A DNA stretch of 64,000 nt, taken from contig CM076146.1 of assembly GCA_038025085.1 (NCBI GenBank), positions 24,374,501 through 24,438,500 on the forward strand, in the 5' to 3' direction. The position numbers were made by a program, and so were the translations under genes. The notes under the pieces are model-generated. The model was not told the origin of the DNA. It did not search any database and saw only the letters and a list, made by a program, of their open reading frames with translations. This DNA comes from Tetragonia tetragonoides. Its lineage: Eukaryota > Streptophyta > Magnoliopsida > Caryophyllales > Aizoaceae. Positions 34,166-46,511 of this stretch are shown one piece after another; position 1 is the stretch's first letter, and the number at the start of each line of letters is the position of its first letter.

Positions 34166-35365
34166 TCCCCGGTTATTGGTCTATAATATTAGGGCTTCAA
34201 GCCCTCTAACTCTAAACTCTGCGCTCTTGTAACGGTTTTCTAAACTTATTTAATACTCCATGCCCCATTACCTCTTTGATGCAATATGATTGTCAGCATG
34301 CTCGATCTGTGAACAGTGTCTTCCTTATTAAAAGAATTACTTTAGGACACACAAACCAAAATATATACTCATATTAAGCAATTTCTCCATCTCATCTTTA
34401 CTTTACCAGCAATTAGCTCTACAAGGATCAAGTAAGCATTAATATCTAATAAAAGCAGTTTGTTACTCGGACTCTTCATTTTCATCTCAAGTACGGGTGT
34501 AGGATACTTAACACTCTGACTTTAGTTTCTTAGTTTATCTAAGAAAAACAATATTGAGTCTGACACTTCGAACACATCTGTGATGGACACTTTTAGCCAG
34601 TTTCCAAGTGCAAATGTTTAGTTCAAGGGAAGGATAGATATTTCCACAGTAGGGTTAGATCTAATGGACTTGAGAAAGACCTGAAGGAATTCAGGATTTC
34701 ACTACACATGCATTGTGAAGGCTTCTGAGAAGCATTCTGCAAAATTCACTACAAATTTGGACAAAACAAATGATGCTTACTCTTGCTTCTCCCGACATGA
34801 GTACCACATCACCTTCGTAAGAACATGGCCAAAAGGTTCATCATCTCTTGACTTTCGTCCAACATACTAAGAATTTTCAAGAAATTTAGCAGCAGAAATA
34901 AGGATGCAGCATGCGACCTCATGCTTACTATAGGTTTACTCCAGTGCACTTCCATGTGTCCACCAAGTGTATCACCTGATACTAGGAAACATAATTGTCA
35001 CCTCAGGATCAGACACTAGCATCTTGCAATCTATAGCAGTACTTAAAGATATTATACAACATAAATAACAGGGCACAGAACAATCAAATTAACTTTTTAA
35101 TACCTAGCCAAAATAGTTGACAATATATAGCACCTTCTGGCTTGAACTCTTCCCCCACAGGCATTCCAGGCACAAACAATCTCTTAGCCAGTTGACAGAG
35201 TTTATCAGGAATTTTGTTATGCAGTAGGGAAACATCATAGTCAAGCTGCACCGTGAATATTATATTTTGTTTAACACGCAACTAAAAAAAAACTTCTTAA
35301 CTTTGACAATGTAAAGCTCATAGACAACTAAAATACAGACAAAATAGACTATGATTACATATAAT

Positions 35366-35518
35366 GTTAGTAGCTAGAGATCAGAACATCTCAAGTACCT
35401 ATATCATCCACCCAAATGCAAAGTGCAGATTATTGTGTTAGTAGCTAGAGACCAGAACACCTAAAGTACCTCCACGGCACCAACCGCCCAAATGCAAAGT
35501 GCATATTATTGTGTTTCA
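35366..35518. repeat. Two-copy tandem repeat, about 80 bp
   Basis: GTTAGTAGCTAGAGA..CAGAACA and CCCAAATGCAAAGTGCA occur twice in order, in an ALKBH1 intron. Confidence 0.8.
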
Positions 35519-35786
35519 CTTTTGTAGTCAATATATTTGGAAATTGGTCACAGTTAGAACTCAAAAATGTCGAACAGAACAATGTTTGCTAGTAGAAGAT
35601 GAGCCTTGCATATACAGAGAAGTTCATAGAAGGTCTCTAAGAAAACTGATATTATATATAGAGCCTCGTAGAGGGTCTAAGAAATAATGAAATTTTTTTT
35701 TTTCTTCTTCTAAGGCAACGTGTTTCACATAGCTAAGCCTAAAAGCAATTACCCCAAGGAAGCATAGAGTACTAAGAGTAGGATAG

Positions 35787-38748
35787 TATTGAGGTAACGT
35801 CCCAAATACCAAATAATATTTAGTTGTATTTTATTTTATTTTAGTTTGTAAAGAAAATAAAATAAAACAAAAGAAAAAAAAAAGAACAAGAAAAGAATGA
35901 AAAAAAAAAAAAGGAAAGCAAAGACTCAGCATTCTGCGTGAGTTTGTGTGTTGGGCAATTTGTGGGCTTTTGCCTTAGTTGTGTTAGCTTGGCCCACTAA
36001 TTATTAAGTGGCCAATGGGTGAGTTCCTTGATTGGCTTCTAGAAGAAGCTAATTGGTGAAAAACAAAAGGACGACACTTTTGTTCAGTGAAGGGTGAGCA
36101 TAGCCGAAAACAAAAAAGTGAGAGCCAGTGAGAGAGACAAACAAAGAGTGAGAGAAATTGAGTATTTCTCCAAAGAGGTTTGTTCCAGTTTACGGTTGAT
36201 TCGGCTTGTTCGTGTGAAGGTAATCAGAGTACTCGGATCGGTCATCGACAGGTATTTGTGGGTGTATCTTTGGGTTTGTGGGAGTACCAAATTGAACTAG
36301 GGTTTGTCAATTTGTACTAGTACCAAAGATAGATAGTCTATTTGTTGTTTGATCTTGTGATTGTTGCCTTTGTACTCTTGATTATCATAGTGGATTATAT
36401 TTTAGTGCGTGGAGATCTGCACCGTGATTTTTCCCCTAATTGAGAGGGGTTTTCCACGTAAAATTGTTTGTGATGTTTTTTGGGTTCTTGCACTTTATTT
36501 TTCCGATTATCTGTTGTTGTAATTGTGGGTAAATACCGTAGTTTTCCCCAATAAGTGGTATCAAAGCTTTGGTTGTAGGATCCGTGTGGTGGGAAAATTA
36601 CTGTATTTGTTGAAAGGAGGAATTATTCTGTGCAAGTAAGATGTCTGGTAGTGTGCCCAAATTTGATATTCCTTTGTTTGATGGTAAAATTAATTTTACT
36701 GTGTGGAAGAGTACTATTGAGGATTTGTTGGTTCAACAGAATTTAGATGAGGCTTTAGATAAGGCAAAGCCTACTGGTGTGACCGATGCCCAATGGACAT
36801 CGAAGAAGAATAAAGCTATCAGTACTATTAGATTAGCTATGACTCCGGAGATTAAGTATAATTACTTGACTGAGACAGATCCAAAGAAGTTGTTGGATAA
36901 ACTCCAGAGTGTATATGCATCAAAGTCACTGACTAACAAGCTTTGTTTGAGATATGAGTTGTACCAGCTCAAGATGGAGCAAGGTACAGTGCTGCAGGAC
37001 CACATTAATAGTTTTAACCAGCTAGTATGTCAACTGAGAAATGCAGATGAGAAGATCTCCGATCAAGAGGAGGCATTGTTATTGTTGAATTCACTACCTA
37101 AGTCCTACAGGCCAATTGTGCAGACATTACTTGTAGGGAGGACAGAGATTACGCTAGATGAAGCAATGACAGTGTTGAGAGAGAATGATCGGATGATGTT
37201 GCAGGTTGATGGTATCTCTTCAAGTGATGGAGGAGATAGAGTACTAGCTACGGAGGTGTCCGAAAGAGGGAGGAATCATGAGAGAAGAGGAGGTGGCCCG
37301 AGAAGTAGATCGAAGTCGCGCACGAGAGACTTTAGTAACATGGAGTGCTACTATTGTGGTGAGAGGGTCATATTCAGAGTCGTTGCCCAAAAATGAGAGA
37401 TGATTTAAAGAGTTTCAAGCAGCTGCAAGAGAAGATGGGCAAGACCAAAATTGATGATGATCGCGGTTCCTCTAATGTGGCTATGTCTTGTGATGGTAAT
37501 AAGGAGTTGTTCTTGGCTAGTAACAATGAGGGAAAGGAAAGCCAAGAGAGTTGGGTGTTGGACTCCGGCGCTTCGCTTCACATTTGTAGAGACCATGCTA
37601 TGTTTGATACTTTGTGCTAAGATGGTGAGTATGGTGACATCAACATGGGGAGTGGTAAGTTGAAGGTGAAAGGGATGGGTAGCATCCGAATTGAGCTCCA
37701 TGGTGGTGTGACTAGAACCTTCCACAATGTGAGGTATGTACCTAATGCTCGTGTTAACGTGATTTTGTTGGGTGAGTTGACATCGCAAGGGTGTAGATAC
37801 ATTGGTACGGGAAGGTGGTGCAAAGTGTATCGTGGTGCTACTTTGATTGTACAAGGAAGGAAGACGGAGAACAACTTGTGCTATATTGAGGGTCATTGCG
37901 TAGGGAGGAGCAAGGCCAAGAAGAAGGTCCGTTTCTCGGACAAGGTGGAGGTATTTGGTGATTTGGGTCGAGGGAGGATTTGTTGAGGTAACGCCCCAAA
38001 TACCAAATAATATTTAGTTGTGTTTTATTTTATTTTAGTTTGTATAGAAAATAAAATAAAACAAAAGAAAAAAAAAAGAAAAAGAAAAGAATGAAAAAAA
38101 AAGAAAAAAGAAAGCAAAGACTCAGCATTCTGCGTGAGTTTGTGTGTTGGGCGATTTGTGGGCTTTTGCCTTAGTTGTGTTAGCTTGGCCCACTAATTAT
38201 TAAGTGGCCAATGGGTGAGATCCTTGATTGGCTTCTAGAAGAAGCTAATTGGTGAAAAACAAAAGGACGACACTTTTGTTCAGTGAAGGGTGAGCATAGC
38301 CGAAAACAGAAAAGTGAGAGCCAGTGAGAGAGACAAACAAAGAGTGAGAGAAATTGAGTATTTCTTCAAAGAGGTTTGTTTCAGTTCACGGTTGATTCGA
38401 CTTGTTCGTGTGAAGGTAATCAGAGTATTCGGATCGGTCATCGACAGGTATTTGTGGGTGTATCTTTGGGTTTGTGGGAGTACCAAATTGAACTAGGGTT
38501 TGTAAATTTGTACTAGTACCAAAGATAGATAGTCTACTTGTTGTTTGATCTTGTGATTGTTGCCTTTGTACTCTTGTTATCATAGTGGATTATAGTTTAG
38601 TGCGTGGAGATCCGCACCGTGGTTTTTCCCCTAATTGAGATGGGTTTTCCACAAAAAATTATTTGTGATGTTTTTTGGGTTCTTGCACTTTATTTTTTCG
38701 ATTATCTATTGTTGTGATTGTGGGTACATACCGTAGTTTTGCCCAACA
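35787..38748 (+). mobile_element. Internally deleted copia-type element (gag plus protease only)
   Basis: Target duplication GATAG at 35782-35786 and 38749-38753. LTRs are 35787-36553 and 37981-38748, about 767 bp, TGTTG..CAACA (the left copy shows TA for TG at its start and AATA at its end). A TGGTATCAAAGC primer site starts at 36556; a purine-rich tract (GAGGGAGGATT) abuts the right LTR. Only 1.4 kb lies between the LTRs. Integrase, RT and RNase H are absent. It resembles the TR-GAG class of non-autonomous elements that keep gag. Confidence 0.93.
36641..37980 (+). pseudogene. Gag and protease of the deleted copia element
   Basis: Gag starts MSGSVPKFDIPLFDGKI and holds a UBN2-type gag domain (about residues 10-180), then an Arg-rich linker and a zinc knuckle start CYYCGERV at about 37350. 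One base is missing in the knuckle compared with the family pattern, so the frame ends at 37396. The next frame (37393-37620) carries the protease motif SWVLDSGASLHIC and stops. The following frame (37645-37986) reads through MGSGKLKVKGMGSIRIE to KKVRFSDKVEVFGDL and ends five bases into the LTR. The polyprotein is therefore cut into three frames by one indel and one stop. Confidence 0.85.
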
Positions 38749-39319
38749 GATAGTACTATCAGGTAGCAAACACCACACATTACTTATGTGGAAATGCCAA
38801 TTGCATTTGCAGTCTGCAGTGCAATAAGCTGAATCAATTGAAATGATTACCTTAGAGCACTCAAACTGCAATCTAAGTGTACTCCACCGCAGTTTTCTTA
38901 GCAGCACTGATGCCAATACAGAGTTCCGACCACTTCCGTTAGATGAAATAGTCGTTTGATCGCGGAATTTCCATTTTTCTGCATGTCCATCACTCGAGTT
39001 TTGCAAATGTTTTGGTGAATCTTCTTCTTTAACGAAAAGAAATCCTTCTCCAGCTGCAGTTAATAAATACTGAATAGGTACTCCTCTTGGGTGGCTGTGG
39101 AAAGTTTGTCAAGCTTTCCCTTATCCACTGACACTGTTCCTCGATACTCAATGCTCCAGGAACAAAACAAAAACCTTCAGTTGAAAGAGAAAACTGAGTA
39201 TCACAGGACACAGGGTCATACTTCAAAAACTGAGCAGAGAAACGGCAACATGAATGAATTTTGGGACGATCTCATCACTTGCAATAGTAAAAAAAAAAGA
39301 AGTCATCAAGCCAGCAGAA

Positions 39320-39830
39320 GCAAGTAACCCCTAAGCTCTAACTAATTGATATAGACTCTCAATCAACAACCAACCAAATTGGCTCATAAATAACCGAATA
39401 TCACAGACTCGAACTTCAAAATTTGAGCAACTTTATGGCAACATGAAGGAATATCACTTGCCACAGTAAAAACATATCATCAAGCCAATGGAAGCAAGTA
39501 ACCCCTAAATCCCTAATCTCTTATTGATTGATAAAGTGTAGCTCTTAATGCATTAAAACCATCAACAAGTAACCAAATTGGACGCGCATGTTTCTTACCA
39601 CCCCTATATCCCTAATCTCATACTGATTGATATATGTAGCTCCTAATGCGTTTAAAAGTTAAAACCATCAACAAGTAACCAAATGAGATCATCAATAAGT
39701 TGCACATCTTTCTTACCACCCCTAAATCCCTAATATCTTACTAATTGATATAATGTAGCTCCTAATGCATTAAAACTGTCAACAAGCAACCAAATGGGAT
39801 CATCGATAAAGATGAAATTTTTTCTTACCA
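39320..39830. repeat. Intronic tandem repeat, about 4 units of 100-130 bp
   Basis: Units share CCCTAAATCCCTAAT, ATTGATATA, GTAGCTCCTAATGCATTAAA and ATCAACAAGTAACCAAAT. Two also carry TTTCTTACCA, which on the minus strand is the exon 2 donor context of the ALKBH1 pseudogene, so the units spread from that exon edge. Confidence 0.8.
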
Positions 39831-40189
39831 GGTCGGTTATGAAGAGAGAAAACAGGAAGGTTGATATTCTCCCCAGATTTTACATGAACGGATGGACCCC
39901 TTTCGGTGTAACACCCGTCTTATTACAAAGTTTCCAAACTGACTTGAAATCAATAAACTCTGATAAATCTATTGGTTTGAGTTGCTTCTTCCTGGAAATA
40001 ATTACAATAGTAATCAAAAATCAAAATCGAAAACTTTGAAAGCTTAATAAACACAATAATGAGTAGATGAACCCAGCAAAAAAGGTGAGTATAGTACTTT
40101 TTTGAGGTCTGATCATAATGAAGCATATATATTCTTCTCCGCTCTTTGAAAAGTTGTTCTCCCCACATCTGTTCCATCACCATTCATTT

Positions 40190-41330
40190 GAACCTCAAAT
40201 CTCCGAATTAACCTCAATTACTATCTGACTACTCGGAGAAAACATTGTTCAGCATGACAGCATCTATACAAACATATCATGATTTTTGCAATATATTCCT
40301 TGTCAAAAACTGACATTAACAGCTACAAAAATATAGCTACAAGCATTGCCTAAAGGAGCAGTCTTTCATCTGGGACTAAGAAATGCATCATCATTGTAAC
40401 AAGCTAACATCATTTGATCAAGAGATATTGCAATAAGAAGCTTTTAACAATCAAAGGCATCAAGTTACAGTCTTTCAAATTGTTGGCCCCAAATTCTAGT
40501 AATTAACCCACTGCAACTATTCTAAACTATGTACATAAACCCACTACTCACTTGAAATTGCATTTTATGTTTTTTCGAAAAGGCAAGAAAAATTAGATTA
40601 ACTCCTTTAACGAGTTAACCTAAAGAGTCCCTCAGCAACAGAGTTGTGAGAGACGGATGGATCTAATTCGACTAAAACGGTAAAGATGGACAAGAGTGCC
40701 CAAAGTTAGCCATGAAAACGGCTACCGCATTTGCTTATCTGAAGTAGTGAAGAAGTTGCATGTCAAAGAAATGTAGATTTTTTTTGGTATTTATGACCAA
40801 ATTCTCTATCTCCCACGGAATATGCCATTCAATTTTAACAGCTTTTAAACTTTAAACTTTAATCACTGTTAGACTGTCAGTTTGTCACCCCCTATGGCTC
40901 TATAGTAATTTTAAATTACATAAAATGAACATATTCTAGCACAATAATATACCTAGAAAGGAATAAAAGGAATTATCTTTGCTTACAAATTTGTGCAAGG
41001 AACTTACTTTGGGTACTCACAAAAGGCAACTGGCGAATTGGAAATAGGTATGTGAAACAAGAACAACATTTTAGTGAGATGGAGGAAATATCACTCATGT
41101 TCACGACCATTTTGAGATTCAAATTAATTTAGTTTTTGTAAAAAAGAATCATTTAACTTTCAATTTTCTTTTTTTCCACAAATGTAGCTGATGATAAGAG
41201 GTCAAACCTGGTTATTTTTATTTCTTTTGAAGGAAAATTTTGTTTGAGATAATTCTTTTCAAGGGTGATGTCAAAAGTCAAAACCCTTTCCATCAAAAAA
41301 AATGTCAAAATTCAAAACCCTTGTAAGTTC
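40190..41330. other. Intergenic DNA, no gene seen
   Basis: Runs from upstream of the ALKBH1 pseudogene to the first F-box copy. AT-rich, no coherent frame. A TATA-like GTATAAAAAG at about 41332 lies upstream of the F-box copy. Confidence 0.5.
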
Positions 41331-41491
41331 TAGTATAAAAAGAAGCGTAAACCCTTGCAAATTATTGACATTCGTGTTTTACTGGAAAGAGGAGTTGAAT
41401 ACAAAGTAAACATTCCATGGCTCTGTTCTCTTTCAACCACTTCCTCTGTATCCTCGCTTACCTAAAGAGAGAGAGAGAAAACACCAAAACT

Positions 41492-42645
41492 ATATCTTCC
41501 TATTGACAAAATAACCGTAGAAATACTTTCAAGATTACCCGCGAAATCTCTCCTACGCTTCAAGTGCGTTTGCAAGTTGTTCAAAACACTAATCTCGAGC
41601 CCCGAATTCATCAACCTTCATCTCCGTCATTCTCAATCCTCCGACGCTAATCACATACTTGTATTCACCGAACAGGAACTTACATTTTCAAGTTCGTCTC
41701 CAATATTAGGTCTCTACTCTGCTGAACTGGACTTGCCGGGTTTCCCCATTGTCAAATTCAACCTCCCTTAGGAGCATAGTAATACCCGGGATATTACCTT
41801 GATTGGGACCTGCAATGGCTTGCTCTGCCTGCGGATTCACTACAGCTTTGTCTTGCTTAATCCAACAACCCGTATCTACCGTAATATTAAGTGGATCCTT
41901 GGTTTCTTCCGTTGGGACTATTGTCGTACATTTGGGTTCGGGTTTGGTGATGATGGCAATGATGATTATAAAATTATAGCGATTTCGAACAACGTTGCTG
42001 GTGTTCCTAGTAGGGAGATGGAGGTTGTACTATATACCTTGAGGAATCAAACTTGGAGTTTGGTTAGTAAAACATCTAATTGTTTGGATGCTATCGATTA
42101 TAGACAACCATTTACTCCCCTGGAAGTTCTAGAATTCATCCAAGTCTAGTCACCGGATTGGTTGTTTTGATTTTCGCAACGAATGTTGGGGCAAAGATGT
42201 GTTGTTACCTGACGATCACCTCGCATATTGGGCAACACTCAGCCCTTCATACAAGGCTCATCAGAAGGTACAGATAGGCATGCTTGATGGATGTTTGTGC
42301 CTATCGGTTAATACGTATGAACGTCACCTGCTGGCAGTTCATGTTTGGGTCATGAAGGAGTATGGGGTGAAAGATTCTTGGTTCAAGTTAGTGCGTATTT
42401 CCGATTCATACGTTGCTGGGACAGTCGATTGGAAGGTATCCCCTTTGGCTTATGCTAGAAGATCAACTAGTGAAATTGTTGCTCAAGCATAAAACGAAAT
42501 GCAGGTTTCTTTGGTATAACATTAATGATAACAAAATTAGGAGCTCGACCGATGATGAGAAGACAACCTTTTATATATCCAGAGCTTTTTTATATAACGA
42601 AAGCCTTGTTAACATTCCTCAACACCCAATCGTTCGTGTGTAGCT
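41492..42645 (+). pseudogene. F-box protein pseudogene, copy 1
   Basis: F-box proteins are the substrate-binding part of SCF ubiquitin ligases. The F-box domain reads [20 protein letters not shown], then [18 protein letters not shown]. The C-terminal associated domain has LIGTCNGLLCL, FVLLNPTTRIYRNI and FGFGDDGNDDYKI. Compared with copies 2 and 3, about 22 bp including the ATG are deleted at 41490. A stop follows KFNLP at about 41770, a shift or stop at about 42150 breaks the middle, and another lies after STSEIVAQA (42492). It looks like the CPR1/F-box-kelch-like plant families. Its downstream DNA matches that of copy 3. Confidence 0.85.
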
Positions 42646-42649
42646 AAAA

Positions 42650-44185
42650 ATAAGTAGTTTTTGTTTTGTAGAACTTTAAGCTCTAATTTAATTAGATAGA
42701 TGGGAATGGCAGGATGAACATGGAGTATGTTTTAAGGGTCTGGGTATTCGAATCAAACTTAGCTTAAGGGTGCATGGATCCATTTGTAATGTTAAAGTTC
42801 CCATCAAATTTTGGTTCTTCTAAATCTTTGAAATATAGTACAGTGTTATTGAATTGCTTCAATTCCTTAATGCTACTAGATATTGCACTTGGAAATTGGA
42901 AGTAGAGCTCATTGTGCAGATAATGTTGGTAGCCTTGGTTTTCGACAACTTTTATCCCTTCTTGAGCACAAAATATCATCAAATGTTGATATGGGTTTTA
43001 AGCTAGATGTATGTTCCCTTATATTTTAGAGTTTGGATATAGCTTGTGAGCCGAGGGTTACCAACACTGCGGATCAATTATCAGTCCTTCCAATTTACGG
43101 CTGCATATTTTGGCATATAGTCCTACAAGGGTATTAGATTGCAATTTCTGAATTCCTGTAAAGTAGGTTTTTTAATCTTCTTGAAGATCTTAACTCAGCT
43201 TATATATTCCTCTGCTTCATTTTATTGATTTGTTGCCTTGTTCACTTTCTGTTAAGTGGTTAAGCTAAGATCAATATAATAATTTGGGCATCTTATAAAT
43301 TTACTCCCATCCTAATTAAAGTATGATTTTTAGCTTCGACGATATAAGTATGTAGGGGACCATTGGTCAAGCAGTTTTCGTAAGGAAGATTTCAATTATC
43401 TAGTAGATTTTGGGGTTCTTAAAAGTTGTTCGAAGTATTCTTAGCTTGTCGAGGACTGCAAAATCAGGCCTAGTGTGTACCTTGTTGTACTCTCCAAAAG
43501 CAATCCTTTCTGCATTCACCATTCCGCGCTTCAACAGCTACACCAACATGCTCTCCTTGGCCCCAAACATAACCTCAAAGGCAATCACTGTCAGTCAGTT
43601 TTTTTCCTGCAGTTTATGAGTAGAATTCTACATAGGCATTTGTATTCTGAGTTATATGAAGCCACGGAGGTATACAATATAGGAAGAGAATGAATTCGCG
43701 AGGGATACAAGGGATTCACCACTAGCCTCCTATCCTTTAGCTGTGCTGCGGCTTATGGATTTCCCTATAAAGTACAGGCAGGTACATTTTCTGATCTTCT
43801 CATTCAAGGAAGACCTGAAGAAAGATGTTTATATTCTAACTAGCAATGGTGCTTACAAAGCTGTTACAATGGTGCTTACAGTTACAGAGTTATTAGTCTA
43901 CTAGCCAGTGCTGTTGGATTGTGTAAGTATGTAACCTTGCTTAGTTGCAAACCTCACTACAGGCCATACATTGTCTTTAGTCTGTAATTCATCAAAGGTC
44001 TGGATTCTGAGTACAAACTAATAGGAGCATTAATCTTCCTATAACTGTCTGAAGTCTCTGGTCTGGATTTTACAGCTTTACCGATCACAATGCCTTGAAG
44101 ATTAACCTTGTCTCTTTTCTTGAAGAGCAAAAGAATTTTATTAGTAGGCAACTTATTGCCAATGAATCATCAATACAATATCCTG
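42650..44185. other. Downstream half of the F-box duplication block, copy 1
   Basis: Non-coding. It parallels 49320-50150: for example CTTCATTTTATTG and TGCAAAAATCAGGCCTAG-type phrases occur in both in the same order. No gene. Confidence 0.6.
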
Positions 44186-44189
44186 AGGT

Positions 44190-45060
44190 TCGTTAGAACC
44201 CTCGACTCCCTTGAAACTTCCAGAAAATATACACACCATCACTGAAGAAAGAAAAACTAGGCACATTTTTCATATTACCCTCCCTTCCAACCCCTTGTTT
44301 CGCGAGGGCATCTGCATCTGGATTTCTGTCTCTGATAGTATGAATGAACTGAACTCCATCCAATCGGGTGATGTCACTATCAATCTTATTGAAAAGGCAC
44401 CAAAGTGGCCACTCACTGTGTAATTTCAGCAAGTCCACAGCATGCACAAAGGCATCATTGGAGTCCATCTGACCAAGGTTGAAGCCCAAAACTTCTTCTG
44501 CACTGAAATCTCTTATGAGATCACCACACCCTGCAGGGCCAGGTTTACCAAGTGAAGACCCATCCAAATTTATTTTTAACCAACCTGAAGAGGGAGCACG
44601 CCAAATTTGTATCCGATCTGTCAAGAGCATTTGTCTGTCTTATTGATGAAACTGAGTTTCTAATAGCACACCTGACTTGAGCACACCAATCATGAAAGGA
44701 AGAAACAGAATGCTGCTCATTACTTTTACACCACCAATACACTCTTATCTGGATAGATTCTACCAGATTTTCAACTGAAACGTTGCCTTGCTGAATACAT
44801 ACTTCATTTCTAGCCAGCCGTAAGGACCATAATACAGCAAAAGAAACCATCTCTCAGTAAACTGCAACCACACGATCATGAATCATAGTACTCCATTGAA
44901 CCAGCAACTCCTTTACAGAGGAAGGTAATACTGTATAAACACCCCACCACACCAAAATCCTACACCGAATCTCATCTGAGTAACAGATGCTCAGTTTCTT
45001 CCTCGACACTATCACACAACCCACATTTGCAATCATATCAACAGCAAGGGGAACACCGCT
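44190..45060 (-). pseudogene. Non-LTR retrotransposon 3' fragment (zinc-binding plus RNase H domains)
   Basis: Minus strand begins with CKCGLCDSVEEETEHLLLR, the RT zinc-binding domain, with a stop (TGA) where its last Cys is expected (about 44990). It continues VSFAVLWSLRLARNEV and YWWCKSNEQ, then an RNase H-like domain (44630-44193) with WLKINLDGSS, GPAGCGDLIRDF and NPDADALAKQG. The frame is broken at least twice. It is inserted in the F-box downstream block and missing from the copy 3 block. Confidence 0.8.
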
Positions 45061-46410
45061 TCCAACATCCTTGTCTAAGTCTGTTAACCTTGCCTAGTGT
45101 CCATAATAACTGTGTTATATCTTTTATTCTACCTATAACTGTCTGATATGTTGTCCGCTATAGTGAGCTCACTACAGACATTCTGAATCAGATTTTGGGT
45201 TTGATTGGTCACATTCACCACCTATTTCCTGAAATATTAGTTTTGACTAGATAATTAATTACAAATGCATTTTGGAACTGCTAGGGGGTCAGATTGGCTT
45301 CTCAATATGTCTGCCTAAGCTCTGCCTGGAGAACAAATTAAAGGAACCATGTTTTGTCCTAGTGATGACTTTTACAAACTGTAAGCTGGGTGCAGAACTT
45401 GAGCACACTGGTTGTTGATCTTAGAATATCAAGTTGGAGGAGACAGGTTTGTTTACATCAAATAATTAGACAATCTTTCTTGACATCTCTGAACACTGTA
45501 ATACCTTCATCTCTGAACACTGTAATACATCAAATACCCGCATATTTTAGGTGCAAATATCTTCAATTTGACATCGTCTACAACTCATACTCCAGAAACC
45601 CGAACCATCAGATAATAATTAGCCCCATGTTGGAGGGGCGAACAGCTTGTACTGATAATGAAGAAGGGTCTCGCCCAAGGCTTTTTCCCTTGGTTATTTT
45701 GCATTGCTGATCCACAACGTTCGTAAACGCAATCAAGCTCTAAAAGCATCCAAACATGGCTGCAACGATAGGTTCTTACATTCAGAAGGAATTATTTACT
45801 TTGACAGTCAAACCCTTCCAATATCCTTTTGGACAAAAATGGACCCAATAAGGTACAGGAGGACCTTAATTTCCTTCATACACTAATTTCTGATGTGATA
45901 ATGATTAGGCACAAAGTTTTGCTCTTTCTTATTTTCCATGCAGCTCTTTCTAATGTGATAATAGCCATTGTGTTCATAAGTCATAAGGGATCCTCCAACA
46001 TCATAGTTATCTGAATCAAATGTTAGCATCCCTACATATGGCGGAGCAATAATTGCGTTCATTATTCAACGAATCAGAATTCTCATGCATTTTTACATTA
46101 GAACGTAAACTATCACCATCTCAAGTGAATCGCCACCTCTATTAGCACCTAAGCTCTCAAAAGAATCTGAGCTATTTCAGAACTGTCCTCCAAAACTAAA
46201 CAACAGACTGTTAGTGCACTGCGTACAACAGATTCAACAGATTGTTAGTGCACTACGTACAGCAGATTGTTCAGAACTGCATACACAAAAAGTAGGTAAC
46301 TGAACATTCAAATCAATTTGTTGATTGGATTCCATCTGTTGATAAGCACCAGATCACATACTGAAAACAAAACCGCAAACCATTCATCTATGTGTCGAGT
46401 TTTGCATTAT
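45061..46410. other. Non-coding DNA, partly duplicated at 50480-50900
   Basis: GATGACTTTTACAAACTGTAA, then AATATCAAGTTGGAGGAGAC (about 45365-45440) recurs at about 50484-50560, as does ATCAAATAATTAGACAATCTT. No gene. Confidence 0.6.
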
Positions 46411-46416
46411 TTCATA

Positions 46417-46511
46417 CTCCCTCGCTCCGTCCCAAATTATATGACAGCTTTTGGACTTGTGATCATTAGTCACAAGTCCAAAAGCTGTCATATAATTTGC
46501 GACGGAGGGAG
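46417..46511. mobile_element. Stowaway-type MITE, 95 bp
   Basis: A near-perfect hairpin with CTCCCTC..CCGTCCCAAAT at one end and its complement at the other, arms about 44 bp and loop ATCATTAGT region. Flanked by TA on both sides (46415-46416 and 46512-46513). The CTCCCTCCGTCCC end is the known Stowaway/mariner signature. Confidence 0.95.

Larger units (their letters stand above)
34270..40187 (-). pseudogene. ALKBH1: ALKBH1-like 2OG-Fe(II) oxygenase gene, broken, with copy B of its 3' part
   Basis: AlkB homologue 1 proteins demethylate nucleic acids. Exon 1 (40187-40098) starts MNGDGTDVGRTTFQRAEK then shifts frame to LHYDQTSKK. Exon 2 (39991-39829) has KKQLKPIDLSEFIDFKS, a shift, then INLPVFSLHNRPG. 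Exon 3 (39174-38851) has VPGALSIEEQCQWIRESL and FPQPP, a shift, then SVLASVLLRKLRWSTL. Exon 4 (35245-35104) has DYDVSLLHNKIPDKLCQLAK and EEFKPEGAI, then a small insertion. Exon 5 starts at 34975 with GDTLGGHME. The usual HLDD iron-binding HxD is lost by a short deletion, and the rest is rearranged before remnants of the MFLRSGDVVLMSG region at about 34870-34785. At least four frame breaks and a 3-kb LTR element in the exon 3-4 intron make it a dead gene. The true C-terminus is not seen. Confidence 0.85.
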
